A stretch of DNA of 42,333 nt, taken from assembly GCA_019634415.1 (NCBI GenBank), contig JAHQVJ010000064.1, positions 1 through 42,333 of the forward strand, written 5' to 3'. Origin of the DNA: Myxococcales bacterium (GTDB lineage: Bacteria; Myxococcota_A; UBA796; GCA-2862545). Shown piece after piece: positions 6,302 through 15,310 of this stretch. The notes beneath the pieces are model-generated. The model was not told the origin of the DNA and did not search any database. It saw only the letters and a list, made by a program, of their open reading frames with translations. Each line of letters begins with the position of its first letter. Positions within the stretch are counted from its first letter, which is position 1. The position numbers and the translations under genes were made by a program.

Positions 6302-9052
6302 TTGGGCAAGCGGTTGGTGATCACGGAGAAGCCGAGCGTCGCGAATGACATCGCAGACGCTCTGGGTGGATTTTCCAAGACGGACGAAGTCTACGAGAGT
6401 GACGACTACGTGATCACGTCTGCCGTGGGTCACCTGCTGGAGCTCGCTGAGCCGCAGGACTACGACTCGAAGTGGCGGTCGTGGTCGATCAAGCTCCTTC
6501 CGATCCTGCCGGAGTCCTTCGAGGTGAAGCCCAAGGATGGCCACAAGAAGCGGCTCGCGCAGATCAAGAAGCTCGGCAAGCGCAAGGACGTGGAGGGCAT
6601 CATCAACGCCTGCGACGCCGGGCGGGAAGGCGAGCTGATCTACCGCAGGATCATCGAGTTCACGGGCCTGTCGGCGAAGCCCCAAGAGCGTCTGTGGCTG
6701 CAGTCCATGACGCAGACGGCCATCGTGGACGCCTTCGACAACCTGCGACCCGGTAGCCAGCTCGACCCGCTCGCCGATGCGGCCTGGCTGCGGTCGGTGG
6801 GAGACTGGCTCATCGGGATGAACGCCACCCGGGCGCTGACCCAGCGCCTGAAGAGTGGCCGGGAGAAGGGCTCCTGGGCAGCCGGTCGCGTGCAGACCCC
6901 CACGCTCAACCTCTTGGTCCTGCGCGAGCGCGAGATTCTCGCCCACAAGCCACGTGCGTACTGGGAGATCAGCGGCGACTTCACCCACGTGAACGGCGAC
7001 GGTCACACCTGGCAGGGCCAGTACTGGAACGCCGAGGCGGCGAAGGCCTCGGACGATCCGGACATGAAGCCGAGCCGCATCTTCGACAAGGACCAGGCGG
7101 AGGCCTTGCTGGCTGCGCTTCAGGCCACCGACGCGGGCAGTGCCAGCGAGAAGCGGAAGAAGTCCAAGCAGAACCCGCCGCTTCCCTTCGATCTGACGTC
7201 GCTGCAGCGTGAGGCCAACCGGCGGTACTCCATGTCGGCCAAGCACACCCTCAACGCTGCACAGCGTCTGTACGAGACGCACAAGCTGCTCACGTACCCG
7301 AGAACGGACAGCCGGCACCTGCCCGACGACTACGGTCCCATGGTCGCGCAGCTCCTCACGGCCGTGGCTGGTCTGCCGCGCGGGGACTGGGCGGAGCATG
7401 CCGACCTGGCGCAGGGGGTCATCACGGCCGGGCCGCTGAACCTGGCGAAGGTGCTGGACTCCAGCAAGGTCAGCGACCACTTCGCCATCGTGCCCACCGG
7501 AAATCCCCTCACGGGTACCTTGAGCAACTACGAGGAGCGCATCTTCGACCTGGTGGTCCGTCAGTTCCTGGCAGCCCTGATGGGTCCCGCCACCTGGGCC
7601 ACAGTGGAGCGTCTGGTCGACGTGGACGTCGGCGATGTGCTCGAGGGGAGCAAGGCACGCTTCCGCACCACGGCGCGGAGCCTGGAGATCGCTGGCTTCC
7701 TGGAGGCACTGGGCCAGCAGGTGGGCGCGGGCAGCACGCTGCCTGCCCTCGATCCTGGCAAGGACCAGTCGGCCGACATCGACGTGGGCTTCAGCGACCC
7801 GGTGCTCGAGGACAAGCAGACCAGGCCGCCGGGCCGATACTCCGAAGCGCAGCTCCTGCGCATGATGGAGACGGCGGGCGAGAAGCTCGACGAGGACGAG
7901 CTGTCGGACGCCATGAAGGACCGTGGCCTCGGCACGCCGGCCACGCGCGCCGACACCATCGAGGGACTGGTGCGCAAGCTGTACGTCAACCGAGTCAGCG
8001 GCAAGCTGGCGCCCACGGCCAAGGCCATGCGGCTCATCGACGTGCTGGAGCGCCTCGACGTGGACGCGCTGGCGAGCCCCAAGCTCACGGGGGAGTGGGA
8101 GTTCGCCCTGCACGAGGTCGCCAACGGCCAGCGTCAGCGAAGCGACGTGCACTCGGGACTCGTCGACTACACCCAGAGCATGACCGACGCTCTGACGGGC
8201 TTCGAGTACGAGGATCTGTACAAGGAAGAGGAGCCCGTCGGCGTCTGTCCGAACTGCAGCCACAAGGTGTTCGAGGAGGTCCGCGGCTACCTTTGCGAGC
8301 GCAACACCGGCAAGGGCACCGAGTGCGACTTCATCATCTGGAAGGAGCGCATGGGTCGGTACATCGACCGGCAGCTGGCCGTCGAGCTGCTCACCGCCGA
8401 GGACCGAACCGTCGGGCCGGTGCAGTACTTCGTGGACCGCTCGGGTCGGCGCTTCCTCGAGGGCACGGTGCAGCTCGCCAAGATCTACGTGGAGTCGAAG
8501 GACGCCGAGATGTGGGGGCTCCAGGTGAACCTGGGGGATGCTCCCGACGAGGACGAGGACCCCGAGGAGGTCATTGGAGATGCCTTCCCGTGCCCCGCCG
8601 AGCACGAGAGTGTCGAGGGCTGCGTGGTGGTGGAGACCACGCAGCGGTGGGTCTGCAAGGAGGTGCTCGAGGGGCGGGAGCGGCGGGGGCCGGTGCTGCC
8701 CAAGAAGGTCTGCCATCGGGAGATGGAGCCTGCCGAGGCGGAGGCGTTCTTCGGTCCGGAGGCCCGCACGGCGTTCCTCGAGGACTTCATCTCACGGAGG
8801 GGGCGCCCCTTCCGCGGTGCTCTGATCCGCAAGCCCACGGGTAAGCACGGGTTCGAGTTTCCACCTCGCGAGCCTCGTAAGGGTAAGGGAAAGGCCAAGC
8901 CGAAGGCCAAGGCCAAGCCCAAGTCGAAGGCCAAGAGCACCAAGGCCGCCTCGGGCACCCGGAAGCGGGGCACGGGCAGCCGGTCCACCTCGAGCCGCTC
9001 GAAGAAGACGACGCCCGACTCTGGTAGCGAAAGCCGCCCCACGTCGTCGTAG
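6302..9052 (+). CDS. topB: Type IA DNA topoisomerase, topoisomerase III-like
   Basis: The 916-residue enzyme relaxes or decatenates DNA through a 5'-phosphotyrosine intermediate. The N-terminus MGKRLVITEKPSVANDIADA is the TopB-style TOPRIM opening with Glu9. DAGREGE (105-111) is the TOPRIM metal site. GRVQTPTLNLLVLRE (196-210) and the active-site Tyr332 in LLTYPRTDSRHL follow. A Cys-containing zinc ribbon begins at about residue 648 (CPNC), and more Cys residues occur around 765-810. The last 55 residues are a Lys/Ala/Pro then Ser/Arg/Thr-rich basic tail, so the protein is much longer than the roughly 650 residues of E. coli TopB. I chose the TTG at 6302 because GGAGG at 6293-6297 precedes it; an ATG at 6233 lacks such a site. 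It heads the plus-strand run to 15821. Confidence 0.92.
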   Translation: MGKRLVITEKPSVANDIADALGGFSKTDEVYESDDYVITSAVGHLLELAEPQDYDSKWRSWSIKLLPILPESFEVKPKDGHKKRLAQIKKLGKRKDVEGIINACDAGREGELIYRRIIEFTGLSAKPQERLWLQSMTQTAIVDAFDNLRPGSQLDPLADAAWLRSVGDWLIGMNATRALTQRLKSGREKGSWAAGRVQTPTLNLLVLREREILAHKPRAYWEISGDFTHVNGDGHTWQGQYWNAEAAKASDDPDMKPSRIFDKDQAEALLAALQATDAGSASEKRKKSKQNPPLPFDLTSLQREANRRYSMSAKHTLNAAQRLYETHKLLTYPRTDSRHLPDDYGPMVAQLLTAVAGLPRGDWAEHADLAQGVITAGPLNLAKVLDSSKVSDHFAIVPTGNPLTGTLSNYEERIFDLVVRQFLAALMGPATWATVERLVDVDVGDVLEGSKARFRTTARSLEIAGFLEALGQQVGAGSTLPALDPGKDQSADIDVGFSDPVLEDKQTRPPGRYSEAQLLRMMETAGEKLDEDELSDAMKDRGLGTPATRADTIEGLVRKLYVNRVSGKLAPTAKAMRLIDVLERLDVDALASPKLTGEWEFALHEVANGQRQRSDVHSGLVDYTQSMTDALTGFEYEDLYKEEEPVGVCPNCSHKVFEEVRGYLCERNTGKGTECDFIIWKERMGRYIDRQLAVELLTAEDRTVGPVQYFVDRSGRRFLEGTVQLAKIYVESKDAEMWGLQVNLGDAPDEDEDPEEVIGDAFPCPAEHESVEGCVVVETTQRWVCKEVLEGRERRGPVLPKKVCHREMEPAEAEAFFGPEARTAFLEDFISRRGRPFRGALIRKPTGKHGFEFPPREPRKGKGKAKPKAKAKPKSKAKSTKAASGTRKRGTGSRSTSSRSKKTTPDSGSESRPTSS

Positions 9053-9055
9053 ACC

Positions 9056-12000
9056 GTGGCGCGCCCGACGACTGCCGTGAAGGTCCGGGTGACTTCGCCC
9101 GTGGACGGCGTCTCCGGTACCGTGTTGTACGAGGCCGTCGATGCTGCGGGTGTGCCCGTTGCTGGGCCGCGCGTGGCGGTGGTGGCGCGTATCCACGGCA
9201 ACGAGCCCGTGGGTGATCCCGTGCTGCAGCGTCTGCGGGAGGTCGTCGCAGAGCGTCTGATCCGTGGCTCGATCCTGGCGGTACGGGCCAACGAGGAGGC
9301 GGCGCGCCTCGACCTGCGGCACACGCCACGGGGCTCCGATCTGAACCGTCTCTGGGACGCCGCCACCCTCGAGCGACTGTCGACCGAGCCCGCCGACGAC
9401 ACGCGGCCCTACGAGGAGCGACGCGTGGTCGAGCTCGCCCCCCCGTTGCTCGCCTGCGACGCCGTGCTCGATCTCCACTCCACCAGTCGACCCGCACCCT
9501 CGTTCCTGGTGTTCCGCGACGACCAACGGCACGCGGCCGTCGCGGCCAGGCTGGGTGTCGAGCGCCTCGTGACGGGGCTACACGAGAACGCCATCCTCTC
9601 GGGGGGAGTGTGCGCCAACGTGGGGCTGGGCTTCGACGAGCGCTCCCAGCGCCTCGGCTTCACCTTCGAGGCGGGCCAGCACACCGATCCCGGCAACGCG
9701 GATCGTGCGTGGGCCGTGGTCGAGCGTCTGCTCGCCCTGCTCGATCTGTGGGGCGCCGTGCCGCCCGACCTGGTGTGTGTGGCGCCGAAGACCTACGAGG
9801 TGGTGGATCGCTTCCGCCAGGCGCCTGCGGGCACGGACCCCTATCGCTTCGTCGGATATGCCGGCGGCGAGCCCGGTGCGGGTCGCACAGCTCCTCCTCG
9901 ACAGCTGCATTCCTTCGAGGAGATCGAGGCCGACGAGGTCGTGCTGCGGCGCGGGCGCACGGAGGCCGTGCGCGCGCACACGCCGTTCACCATGCTCATG
10001 CCGGCTCCCGACACGGAGCCCGGTACCGATCTGTACTACGTGACCCAGCGCCGTCACGGTGGGCTGACCGAGGGCGTCGCTCGCACCCACACCGAGGCTC
10101 GGCGGGAAGCGCTGGCCATCGAGCGCATGCTCGATCTGTTGGCGGACGACGAGTTCGAGCGAGACAGCTCCTGGGTGGCGTTCGATGCACGCCGGCTGTT
10201 CGATCTGTGCGCCAGCGTCGCGGGTCGGATCCTGCGTCTGGATCCGGGGCACCCGCATCGCAAGATCGTGGTGGTGGGTCGCGGAGAGTCTGGCCGCGAC
10301 GAGGCGGAGCGACGCATCGGACAGCGGTACCGGCAGGCCATGCGCGCGGCGTTGGCGGGGGGCGTTCCCGTGGAGCGGATCCAGCTGCTCCGGGGAGCGC
10401 CGCTGGCCTGGATCGAGGCCATGACCAGCGATGGCACGCTGGAGCTGCTGCGGCGTCGGCGTCGGCAGTTCGGCCCAGACCATCCAGGGGTGTCCGTCCG
10501 CGTGTCGATGCGCCAACCGCACACCGCCTCGATGCTGGTGGGAGGCGATCTCGACTACGCGATCCGAACGGGCGACACGCGCCACGTGCGGGTGGCCATC
10601 CTCGTCGAGGCGGCCACCGTGGAGCCCGACGGCGCCACAGCTCGCGTGCGGGTGGTGCGCAGCGGGATCGTCTCCTCGCGCCCCGAGGTGCTCCTCGCCG
10701 CGAGGGGCTTCCTGGCCGCGCTCCGGGCAGAGCACGGCTACGAGATGCAGTACGGCTCGCTACGAGACGACCCGGCGCTACAGCAGCTCATGGCGTCTGA
10801 TGGTGGTCTGAGGGCGCTGCCGGATCGCGATGCCCTGGACCAGCTGCGGGAGGGGCTGGTGCGGGCCCAGCTGCGCCTGTGGTGCGCTCAGCTGAGACAC
10901 GAGGTCCGCGAGCCTCTCCGGCTGCCCACCGAGGCGGATCTCGGCCGGTGGATGGCGCGTGTGATGGCCGAGACCGGGATCTTGGACCCGGATGGCCTGC
11001 GGTCGCTGGTGGTGGAGCGGGATCCTCAGACGCCGGGTGGCTTCGTGGTGTTTCCGGAGCGCGTCTCGCAGGTGCTCGACCAGGTGGACGATCTGCGGGG
11101 GTCTGCGGCGGCCGTCCTGGGGGTATCGACGCCTGCTGCGCGAGCTCCCGCAGCGACCCGTCCGAAGCCGCTCCAGGCGGACCACATCGATGCCGACAGC
11201 CTCGAGCGCTGGGTGGGCTGGAAGCGCTTCGTGCGTGGTGTGCTCGTGGTGCCGGACACGCGTGGCAAGGACCTGGATCTGTCCTTCGCGCCTGCCGCCA
11301 ACCTGCGGCGGCTCACTCGTTGGTTCGAGCACGCCGTCGTGCTCGCCGAGGAGGAGCGGGGTGAGATCTTGGTGGTGGTGGCCGGCGACGGGCTGAACCC
11401 GGGGCGCGATCCGCATCGCGAGGTCCTTGCCATGGCCCGGGCCCATCGGGCGTGCGTGAGCCATCCCGCGCTCAACTACCTGCGGATCCAGCACGCGCAG
11501 GGCACGCATCTGTCCTGGATGAAGGACTTCCTAGAGGCCGTGCGGTGCCGCCCGGTGTCCCGTCGGTCGGTGCGCATTCAGTTCGAGGCCGAGCATGGCG
11601 CCACCGTCAACGTGGTGCTGCTCATGAGACGAGCGGAGGAGGCCGGGAGCTACCCGAGTGACACCGCGGGTTGGTCGCTGGATGGGTACGATCCGTTGTG
11701 CTGTGGGGTGATCCTGGCGGATCTGAACCCCCAGGACGAGCACGACCAACAGGTGGCCATGTTCACCGAGGCCTTCACCCCCGACGAGCCCCTGAACCAG
11801 GAACTCCTACACTTCGGCCGCGCCCACTGTGAGGGCCTGCTCCTGCAGGCGGGTGCGCGGGCGTCCACGCTGCCCGACGAATCCGATCAGGAGGGCTTCG
11901 ACTCGCCTACGGCGGTGTTCGAGGCTTGCTTGCTCGAGCAGATCGCGGGATGGATCGAGCGGGCGCGTGCCTGGCGGGGGCTGCGTCACGGTCCTCCGCG

Positions 12001-12169
12001 GGACGCCTCCGAGCGGACTCGTTGGATCGCGCGGCAGCTAGGGATCGCCGACCCCCGACTGACGCGTGCCTTGGCCCGGGAGATGGACCGCGACACACCG
12101 GCGGTACAGGCTGCGGCCGAGCTGTGGGGATCCGTGCCACCCTGGCCGGGTCCCTCGGCAGAGGGCTAG
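9056..12169 (+). CDS. Aspartoacylase/AstE-like zinc hydrolase fused to a large unknown region
   Basis: The product has 1037 residues. The first 330 or so form a recognisable succinylglutamate desuccinylase/aspartoacylase (M14-type) domain. Zinc ligands are His47 and Glu50 in ARIHGNEPVGD, substrate residues lie in RGSDLNRLWD (about 92-101), the third ligand is His141 in DLHSTS, and the catalytic Glu205 is in GFTFEAGQH. Stand-alone family members are about 320-380 residues, so the domain seems complete and active. The remaining 700 residues are one continuous frame with no family I recognise. They include alternating beta/alpha segments (KIVVVGRGESGRDEAE; ILVVVAGDGLNPGRDPHRE) and several conserved-looking His and Cys. 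The start is GTG, three bases after the topB stop, without a strong ribosome site, suggesting coupling. The twin GAF genes follow within five bases. Confidence 0.85.
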   Translation: MARPTTAVKVRVTSPVDGVSGTVLYEAVDAAGVPVAGPRVAVVARIHGNEPVGDPVLQRLREVVAERLIRGSILAVRANEEAARLDLRHTPRGSDLNRLWDAATLERLSTEPADDTRPYEERRVVELAPPLLACDAVLDLHSTSRPAPSFLVFRDDQRHAAVAARLGVERLVTGLHENAILSGGVCANVGLGFDERSQRLGFTFEAGQHTDPGNADRAWAVVERLLALLDLWGAVPPDLVCVAPKTYEVVDRFRQAPAGTDPYRFVGYAGGEPGAGRTAPPRQLHSFEEIEADEVVLRRGRTEAVRAHTPFTMLMPAPDTEPGTDLYYVTQRRHGGLTEGVARTHTEARREALAIERMLDLLADDEFERDSSWVAFDARRLFDLCASVAGRILRLDPGHPHRKIVVVGRGESGRDEAERRIGQRYRQAMRAALAGGVPVERIQLLRGAPLAWIEAMTSDGTLELLRRRRRQFGPDHPGVSVRVSMRQPHTASMLVGGDLDYAIRTGDTRHVRVAILVEAATVEPDGATARVRVVRSGIVSSRPEVLLAARGFLAALRAEHGYEMQYGSLRDDPALQQLMASDGGLRALPDRDALDQLREGLVRAQLRLWCAQLRHEVREPLRLPTEADLGRWMARVMAETGILDPDGLRSLVVERDPQTPGGFVVFPERVSQVLDQVDDLRGSAAAVLGVSTPAARAPAATRPKPLQADHIDADSLERWVGWKRFVRGVLVVPDTRGKDLDLSFAPAANLRRLTRWFEHAVVLAEEERGEILVVVAGDGLNPGRDPHREVLAMARAHRACVSHPALNYLRIQHAQGTHLSWMKDFLEAVRCRPVSRRSVRIQFEAEHGATVNVVLLMRRAEEAGSYPSDTAGWSLDGYDPLCCGVILADLNPQDEHDQQVAMFTEAFTPDEPLNQELLHFGRAHCEGLLLQAGARASTLPDESDQEGFDSPTAVFEACLLEQIAGWIERARAWRGLRHGPPRDASERTRWIARQLGIADPRLTRALAREMDRDTPAVQAAAELWGSVPPWPGPSAEG

Positions 12170-12174
12170 GCACC

Positions 12175-12948
12175 GTGGAGTACGACATCACGGCCCTGGA
12201 CGGCGAGTCCGTTCGCATCGAGGGGGACAACTGGATGCTCGCGCTGGGGCGGGCCATGTCGTTCTTCGACATCGACATCGAGCGGCTGGAGCGTCTCGTC
12301 TGCGCACCCACTGCCGATGGGTCGGTGTTCGTCGAAGATCCCCTCGGGGGACGCTCCTGGATGATTCGCGACACGGCCCCGGCCATCGCCGTGCACGCCG
12401 AGTCGACGCTCAACGGGCATGCCGAGTCCCTGGAGGTGCTGACGGCCTGGATCGCCGAGCTGGCTCCCGATCAGGAGGCCTTCTGGCCCGGCCTCCTCCA
12501 GCTCGTCGCGGAGCGGGTACCTTGCGCCTGCATCGCGGTGCTCCTCGCCGAGGAGGATGGACTCGTGGTCGTGAGCGCACTGGGGCCATGGGCCTCGGAT
12601 CTATCGGTGCGCCGGATGGCATTCGGGGAAGGGCTCGTGGGTTTGTGTTTCGACACCCGGGAAACCCTGGTGGCCAACGACGTGGACGTTCGTGCATGTG
12701 GGATGGAGTCGGCAGCTCACGCGCAGGAGACCTGCCTCTCGGCGGCGTGTGTTCCCATCGCGGGAGCGGCCGGGCCGGTGCACGGGGTGCTTCAGCTGCT
12801 CAACCCCACCACACGTTCCTTCACGCCTGCGCAGATCCACGTGGTAAACGCGGTGTCCAAAGGACTGGCTACATCGCTGGAAGGGGGCGACCGTGAGCCA
12901 AAAGCGCTTCGTGGTGGAGGACGATCAGTCTCGTCATGTCGAGATTGA
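12175..12948 (+). CDS. GAF-domain protein 1 with small N-terminal module
   Basis: The 257-residue product starts at a GTG six bases after the previous stop. Residues 1-65 form a compact module (ESVRIEGDNWMLALGRAM, LVCAPTADGSVFVEDP) that recurs in the next gene. Residues about 85-235 fit a GAF domain, ending with the typical VHGVLQLLNP and a final helix. GAF domains bind small ligands such as cyclic nucleotides or haem, or only mediate dimerisation; no ligand can be assigned. No output domain is attached, so it probably acts through a partner. The last 20 residues run over the start of the next gene, a 56-base overlap, and look like read-through rather than fold. Confidence 0.8.
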   Translation: MEYDITALDGESVRIEGDNWMLALGRAMSFFDIDIERLERLVCAPTADGSVFVEDPLGGRSWMIRDTAPAIAVHAESTLNGHAESLEVLTAWIAELAPDQEAFWPGLLQLVAERVPCACIAVLLAEEDGLVVVSALGPWASDLSVRRMAFGEGLVGLCFDTRETLVANDVDVRACGMESAAHAQETCLSAACVPIAGAAGPVHGVLQLLNPTTRSFTPAQIHVVNAVSKGLATSLEGGDREPKALRGGGRSVSSCRD

Positions 12949-13681
12949 AGCCTCGGATTGGATGATGGCGATGGTGCGTGCCACCCAGGCTCTGGGGGCC
13001 ACACCGTCAGGCTTCAACTGCGAGCCTCGCGGCGGCGGGGTGGTGTTCGTCACCGATCCGGGCTCGGGGGGGTGGTGGCGAGTCACGCCCAAGGAAGACG
13101 TGACGGCTCGTCTGGGGCGGCGCGCGCTGTGGAGTCCCGACGGAACGTCCCCACCGCCGAGCCTCGCCGGACCCACTCGTCACGTGCCTCCGCCGCCTCC
13201 GAACCTGCAGGAGCGGCTGTTCGAAGCCTCCGCCGCCATCGCGCGGCAACCCACCGCCGAGGATGCGGCTGGGCATGCGCTGTCGTTGGCCTTGGCGCTG
13301 GTGCCGTGCGAGGCTGGCAGCGTCTTCCGCGTGACGCCCGACGGGCGTGCCTTCGAGTTCCTGGTGGTCGAGGGTGGGGCAGGCGACACCCTCTTGGGGC
13401 GCCTCCTGCCAGTGGATCAGGGGATCGTGGGCGCGGCCTATCAGGCCGAGGTCTCCATCCGTGTGGAGGATGCCAGCTCCGATCCCAGGCACATGAGCGA
13501 GATCGACGACCAGACCGGCTTCTCCACCAAGGCGCTGGTCTGTGCACCTGCCGTCTCCGATGCAGGGTTTCGCGGGGCGATCGAGCTGCTCAACCCCACG
13601 GATGGGTTTGCACCCTGGCACATCGACGTGGTGACCCAGCTCGCCCAGGGCCTCGCCGGGTTCGTGGAACCCACCACGTGA
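12893..13681 (+). CDS. GAF-domain protein 2 with the same N-terminal module
   Basis: The 262-residue product is a paralogue of the preceding one. Its first 68 residues repeat the pattern (RHVEIEASDWMMAMVRATQA, then CEPRGGGVVFVTDP). A proline-rich linker about residues 85-102 (PPPSLAG, VPPPPPN) follows. A GAF domain spans about 105-258 and includes ALVPCEAGSVFRV, DQGIVGAAYQ, and GAIELLNPTDG near the end. The GTG start has AAGGGGGCGA upstream and lies inside the previous gene in another frame. The stop overlaps the following methyltransferase start as GTGA. The pair probably arose by tandem duplication, and hetero-dimerisation is a reasonable guess. Confidence 0.82.
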   Translation: MSQKRFVVEDDQSRHVEIEASDWMMAMVRATQALGATPSGFNCEPRGGGVVFVTDPGSGGWWRVTPKEDVTARLGRRALWSPDGTSPPPSLAGPTRHVPPPPPNLQERLFEASAAIARQPTAEDAAGHALSLALALVPCEAGSVFRVTPDGRAFEFLVVEGGAGDTLLGRLLPVDQGIVGAAYQAEVSIRVEDASSDPRHMSEIDDQTGFSTKALVCAPAVSDAGFRGAIELLNPTDGFAPWHIDVVTQLAQGLAGFVEPTT

Positions 13682-14427
13682 GCTCCGAGGACGAGACCCT
13701 CGATCCTCTCATCGGTGACTGGTCCATCTTCCAGCTGAGTCGGGGCCACCGATTCTCCACCGATGATCTGGTGACCGCCTGGCGTGGATCGCTGGCGAGG
13801 CCCGACGCACGGACCCTGCTCGACATCGGATGTGGCGTGGGGTCGGTGGGCCTGTGCACGTTGTCTCGGGTCTCCGATCCGCAGGCCACCCTCGTGGGGA
13901 TCGAGGCACAGCCTCTGAGTGTGGCGTTGATGCAGCGCACCATCGAGCACAACGGGCTGTCGGAGCGGGTGCGTCTGATCCCTGGCGATCTCCGTGATCC
14001 CACCGTGCTCCCCGACGAGGCGCGCTTCGATCTCATCACCGGATCACCGCCCTACATCCCCGTGGGAAAGGGGGTGATCTCCCCTCATCCGCAGCGGGCC
14101 TCCGCGCGTATGGAGCTTCGCGGCTCGGTGTTCGACTACTGCGAGGCCGCGAGGCGCTGGTTGGCACCCGGCGGCCGCTTCTGCTTCGTGATGCTCGCCG
14201 CCGATCCACGTACCGAGGAGGCACCCTTGGAGGCGGGCTTGGCCGTGGAGGAGCGCTGGGACGTCGTGTTCGGTGCCAACCGCGCACCGCACATCGCCAC
14301 GCTGGTGTGTGGCCATGCCGACGAGATCTCGGCTCCTCGCCGCTCGGGGCGACTGGTGATCCGAGGCCCGGACGGGGAGTGGACCGATAGCTACATGGCC
14401 TTTCGTCGAGAGATGGGCGCTCGTTAA
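13678..14427 (+). CDS. SAM-dependent N6-adenine methyltransferase, TrmN6/YfiC-like
   Basis: The 249-residue enzyme has the Rossmann SAM-binding motif LLDIGCGVGSVGL, an acidic EAQPLS after strand 2, and the catalytic motif ITGSPPYIPVG (the NPPY box of N6-adenine or N5-glutamine methyltransferases). After it, HPQRASARMELRGS matches the pattern seen in TrmN6, which methylates adenine 37 of tRNA-Val in E. coli. TrmN6 normally reads NPPYF; here it is SPPYI. A general HemK-like or rRNA target is therefore possible. The GTG start overlaps the GAF gene's stop by four bases (GTGA), so it is translationally coupled. That coupling is unexpected for a tRNA-modifying enzyme and may only reflect gene packing. 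Confidence 0.8.
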   Translation: MSSEDETLDPLIGDWSIFQLSRGHRFSTDDLVTAWRGSLARPDARTLLDIGCGVGSVGLCTLSRVSDPQATLVGIEAQPLSVALMQRTIEHNGLSERVRLIPGDLRDPTVLPDEARFDLITGSPPYIPVGKGVISPHPQRASARMELRGSVFDYCEAARRWLAPGGRFCFVMLAADPRTEEAPLEAGLAVEERWDVVFGANRAPHIATLVCGHADEISAPRRSGRLVIRGPDGEWTDSYMAFRREMGAR

Positions 14428-14436
14428 AGCAGCTGC

Positions 14437-15306
14437 ATGACCACCATTCGCATCAGCTGTAGCCCCGACGCCGACGACCTGTTCATGATGCGTGCGCTGC
14501 TCGAGCAGCGTATCGACACCGGCCCGTACCGCTTCGAGATCGGCACGTCCCCCACGGACGCGCTGAACCGGCTCGCGGCCGGGAAGGAGGCTCCGGAGGT
14601 GATCGCCTTGTCGATCGCGCACTATCCGGCGGTGAGCGACCGATATCTGCTGCTTCCCCATGGGGGGTCCCTGGGGGAGGGCTATGGGCCCGTCGTCGTG
14701 TCGGATCCCACCGCCCAGCGGGTGGGGTCCATCGCCGACCTACGGACCGCCACCATCGGTGTGCCTGGGCTCACCACCACGGCCTGGCTGGTGCTTCGGC
14801 TCATCCTGGGCCCCGATCATCAGGCTCGACCCGTCGTGATCCCCATCGAGCCCCCCTCGCGGATCTTCGAGGCGGTGCGGGACGGGGAGGTGGACGCGGG
14901 ACTCGTCATCCACGAGGGCAGGCTCACCTTCGCAGACGAGGGCACGGTCTCGGTGGTGGACCTCGGGGTCTGGTGGGCCGAGCAGACGGGCGGCTTGCCG
15001 CTTCCTCTGGGGGGCAACGCGATCCGGCGAGATCTCGGCCCCGAGGTGGTGGCCGAGGTCTCGGATCTGCTGCGTCAGAGCATCGCCCACGGACTCGAGC
15101 ACCGGGACGAGGCGATCGCGTGGCTGATGCGACGCGGTACGGCGCTGGGTAGCGAGGCGCAGATCGGGGAGTACCTCGACATGTACGCCAACCAGCGCAC
15201 CCTCGACTACGGCCCGGAAGGAAGGCAGGGCGTGGAGGAGCTGTTCCGTCGCGCCGTCGCGGCGGACCTGCTGCAGGGACCCGTCGAGGTGGAGTGGGCG
15301 AGCTGA
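14437..15306 (+). CDS. mqnD: 1,4-Dihydroxy-6-naphthoate synthase family protein (menaquinone, futalosine route)
   Basis: MqnD turns cyclic dehypoxanthinyl futalosine into 1,4-dihydroxy-6-naphthoate. The 289-residue product has the periplasmic-binding-protein-like fold signature of the MqnA/MqnD family. The visible features are SPDADDLFMMRALL at the start, GGSLGEGYGPVVVS, GVPGLTTTAWLVLRL, IHEGRLTFADEG and LPLPLGGNAIRRDL, all in the expected order and spacing. The closest fit is MqnD rather than MqnA, from memory of these motifs. It starts nine bases after the methyltransferase stop, without a clear ribosome site. No other menaquinone gene lies in the window, so the pathway is presumably scattered. 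Respiration with menaquinone is consistent with the multihaem cytochrome further on. Confidence 0.82.
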   Translation: MTTIRISCSPDADDLFMMRALLEQRIDTGPYRFEIGTSPTDALNRLAAGKEAPEVIALSIAHYPAVSDRYLLLPHGGSLGEGYGPVVVSDPTAQRVGSIADLRTATIGVPGLTTTAWLVLRLILGPDHQARPVVIPIEPPSRIFEAVRDGEVDAGLVIHEGRLTFADEGTVSVVDLGVWWAEQTGGLPLPLGGNAIRRDLGPEVVAEVSDLLRQSIAHGLEHRDEAIAWLMRRGTALGSEAQIGEYLDMYANQRTLDYGPEGRQGVEELFRRAVAADLLQGPVEVEWAS

Positions 15307-15310
15307 GTCT

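Noticed and set aside
6110..8716. An open frame of 868 codons on the minus strand across the topoisomerase gene.
   Set aside because: It mirrors the topoisomerase codons in a GC-rich genome, where the opposite frame rarely has stops. Its composition is His/Leu/Arg/Val-rich with no recognisable motif, and the plus-strand gene has clear motifs.
12958..13677. An in-frame N-terminal extension of the methyltransferase across the second GAF gene.
   Set aside because: The extra 240 residues are Arg/Gly-rich and unlike a fold, while the GAF frame there is well supported. The GTG at 13678 fits the methyltransferase family.
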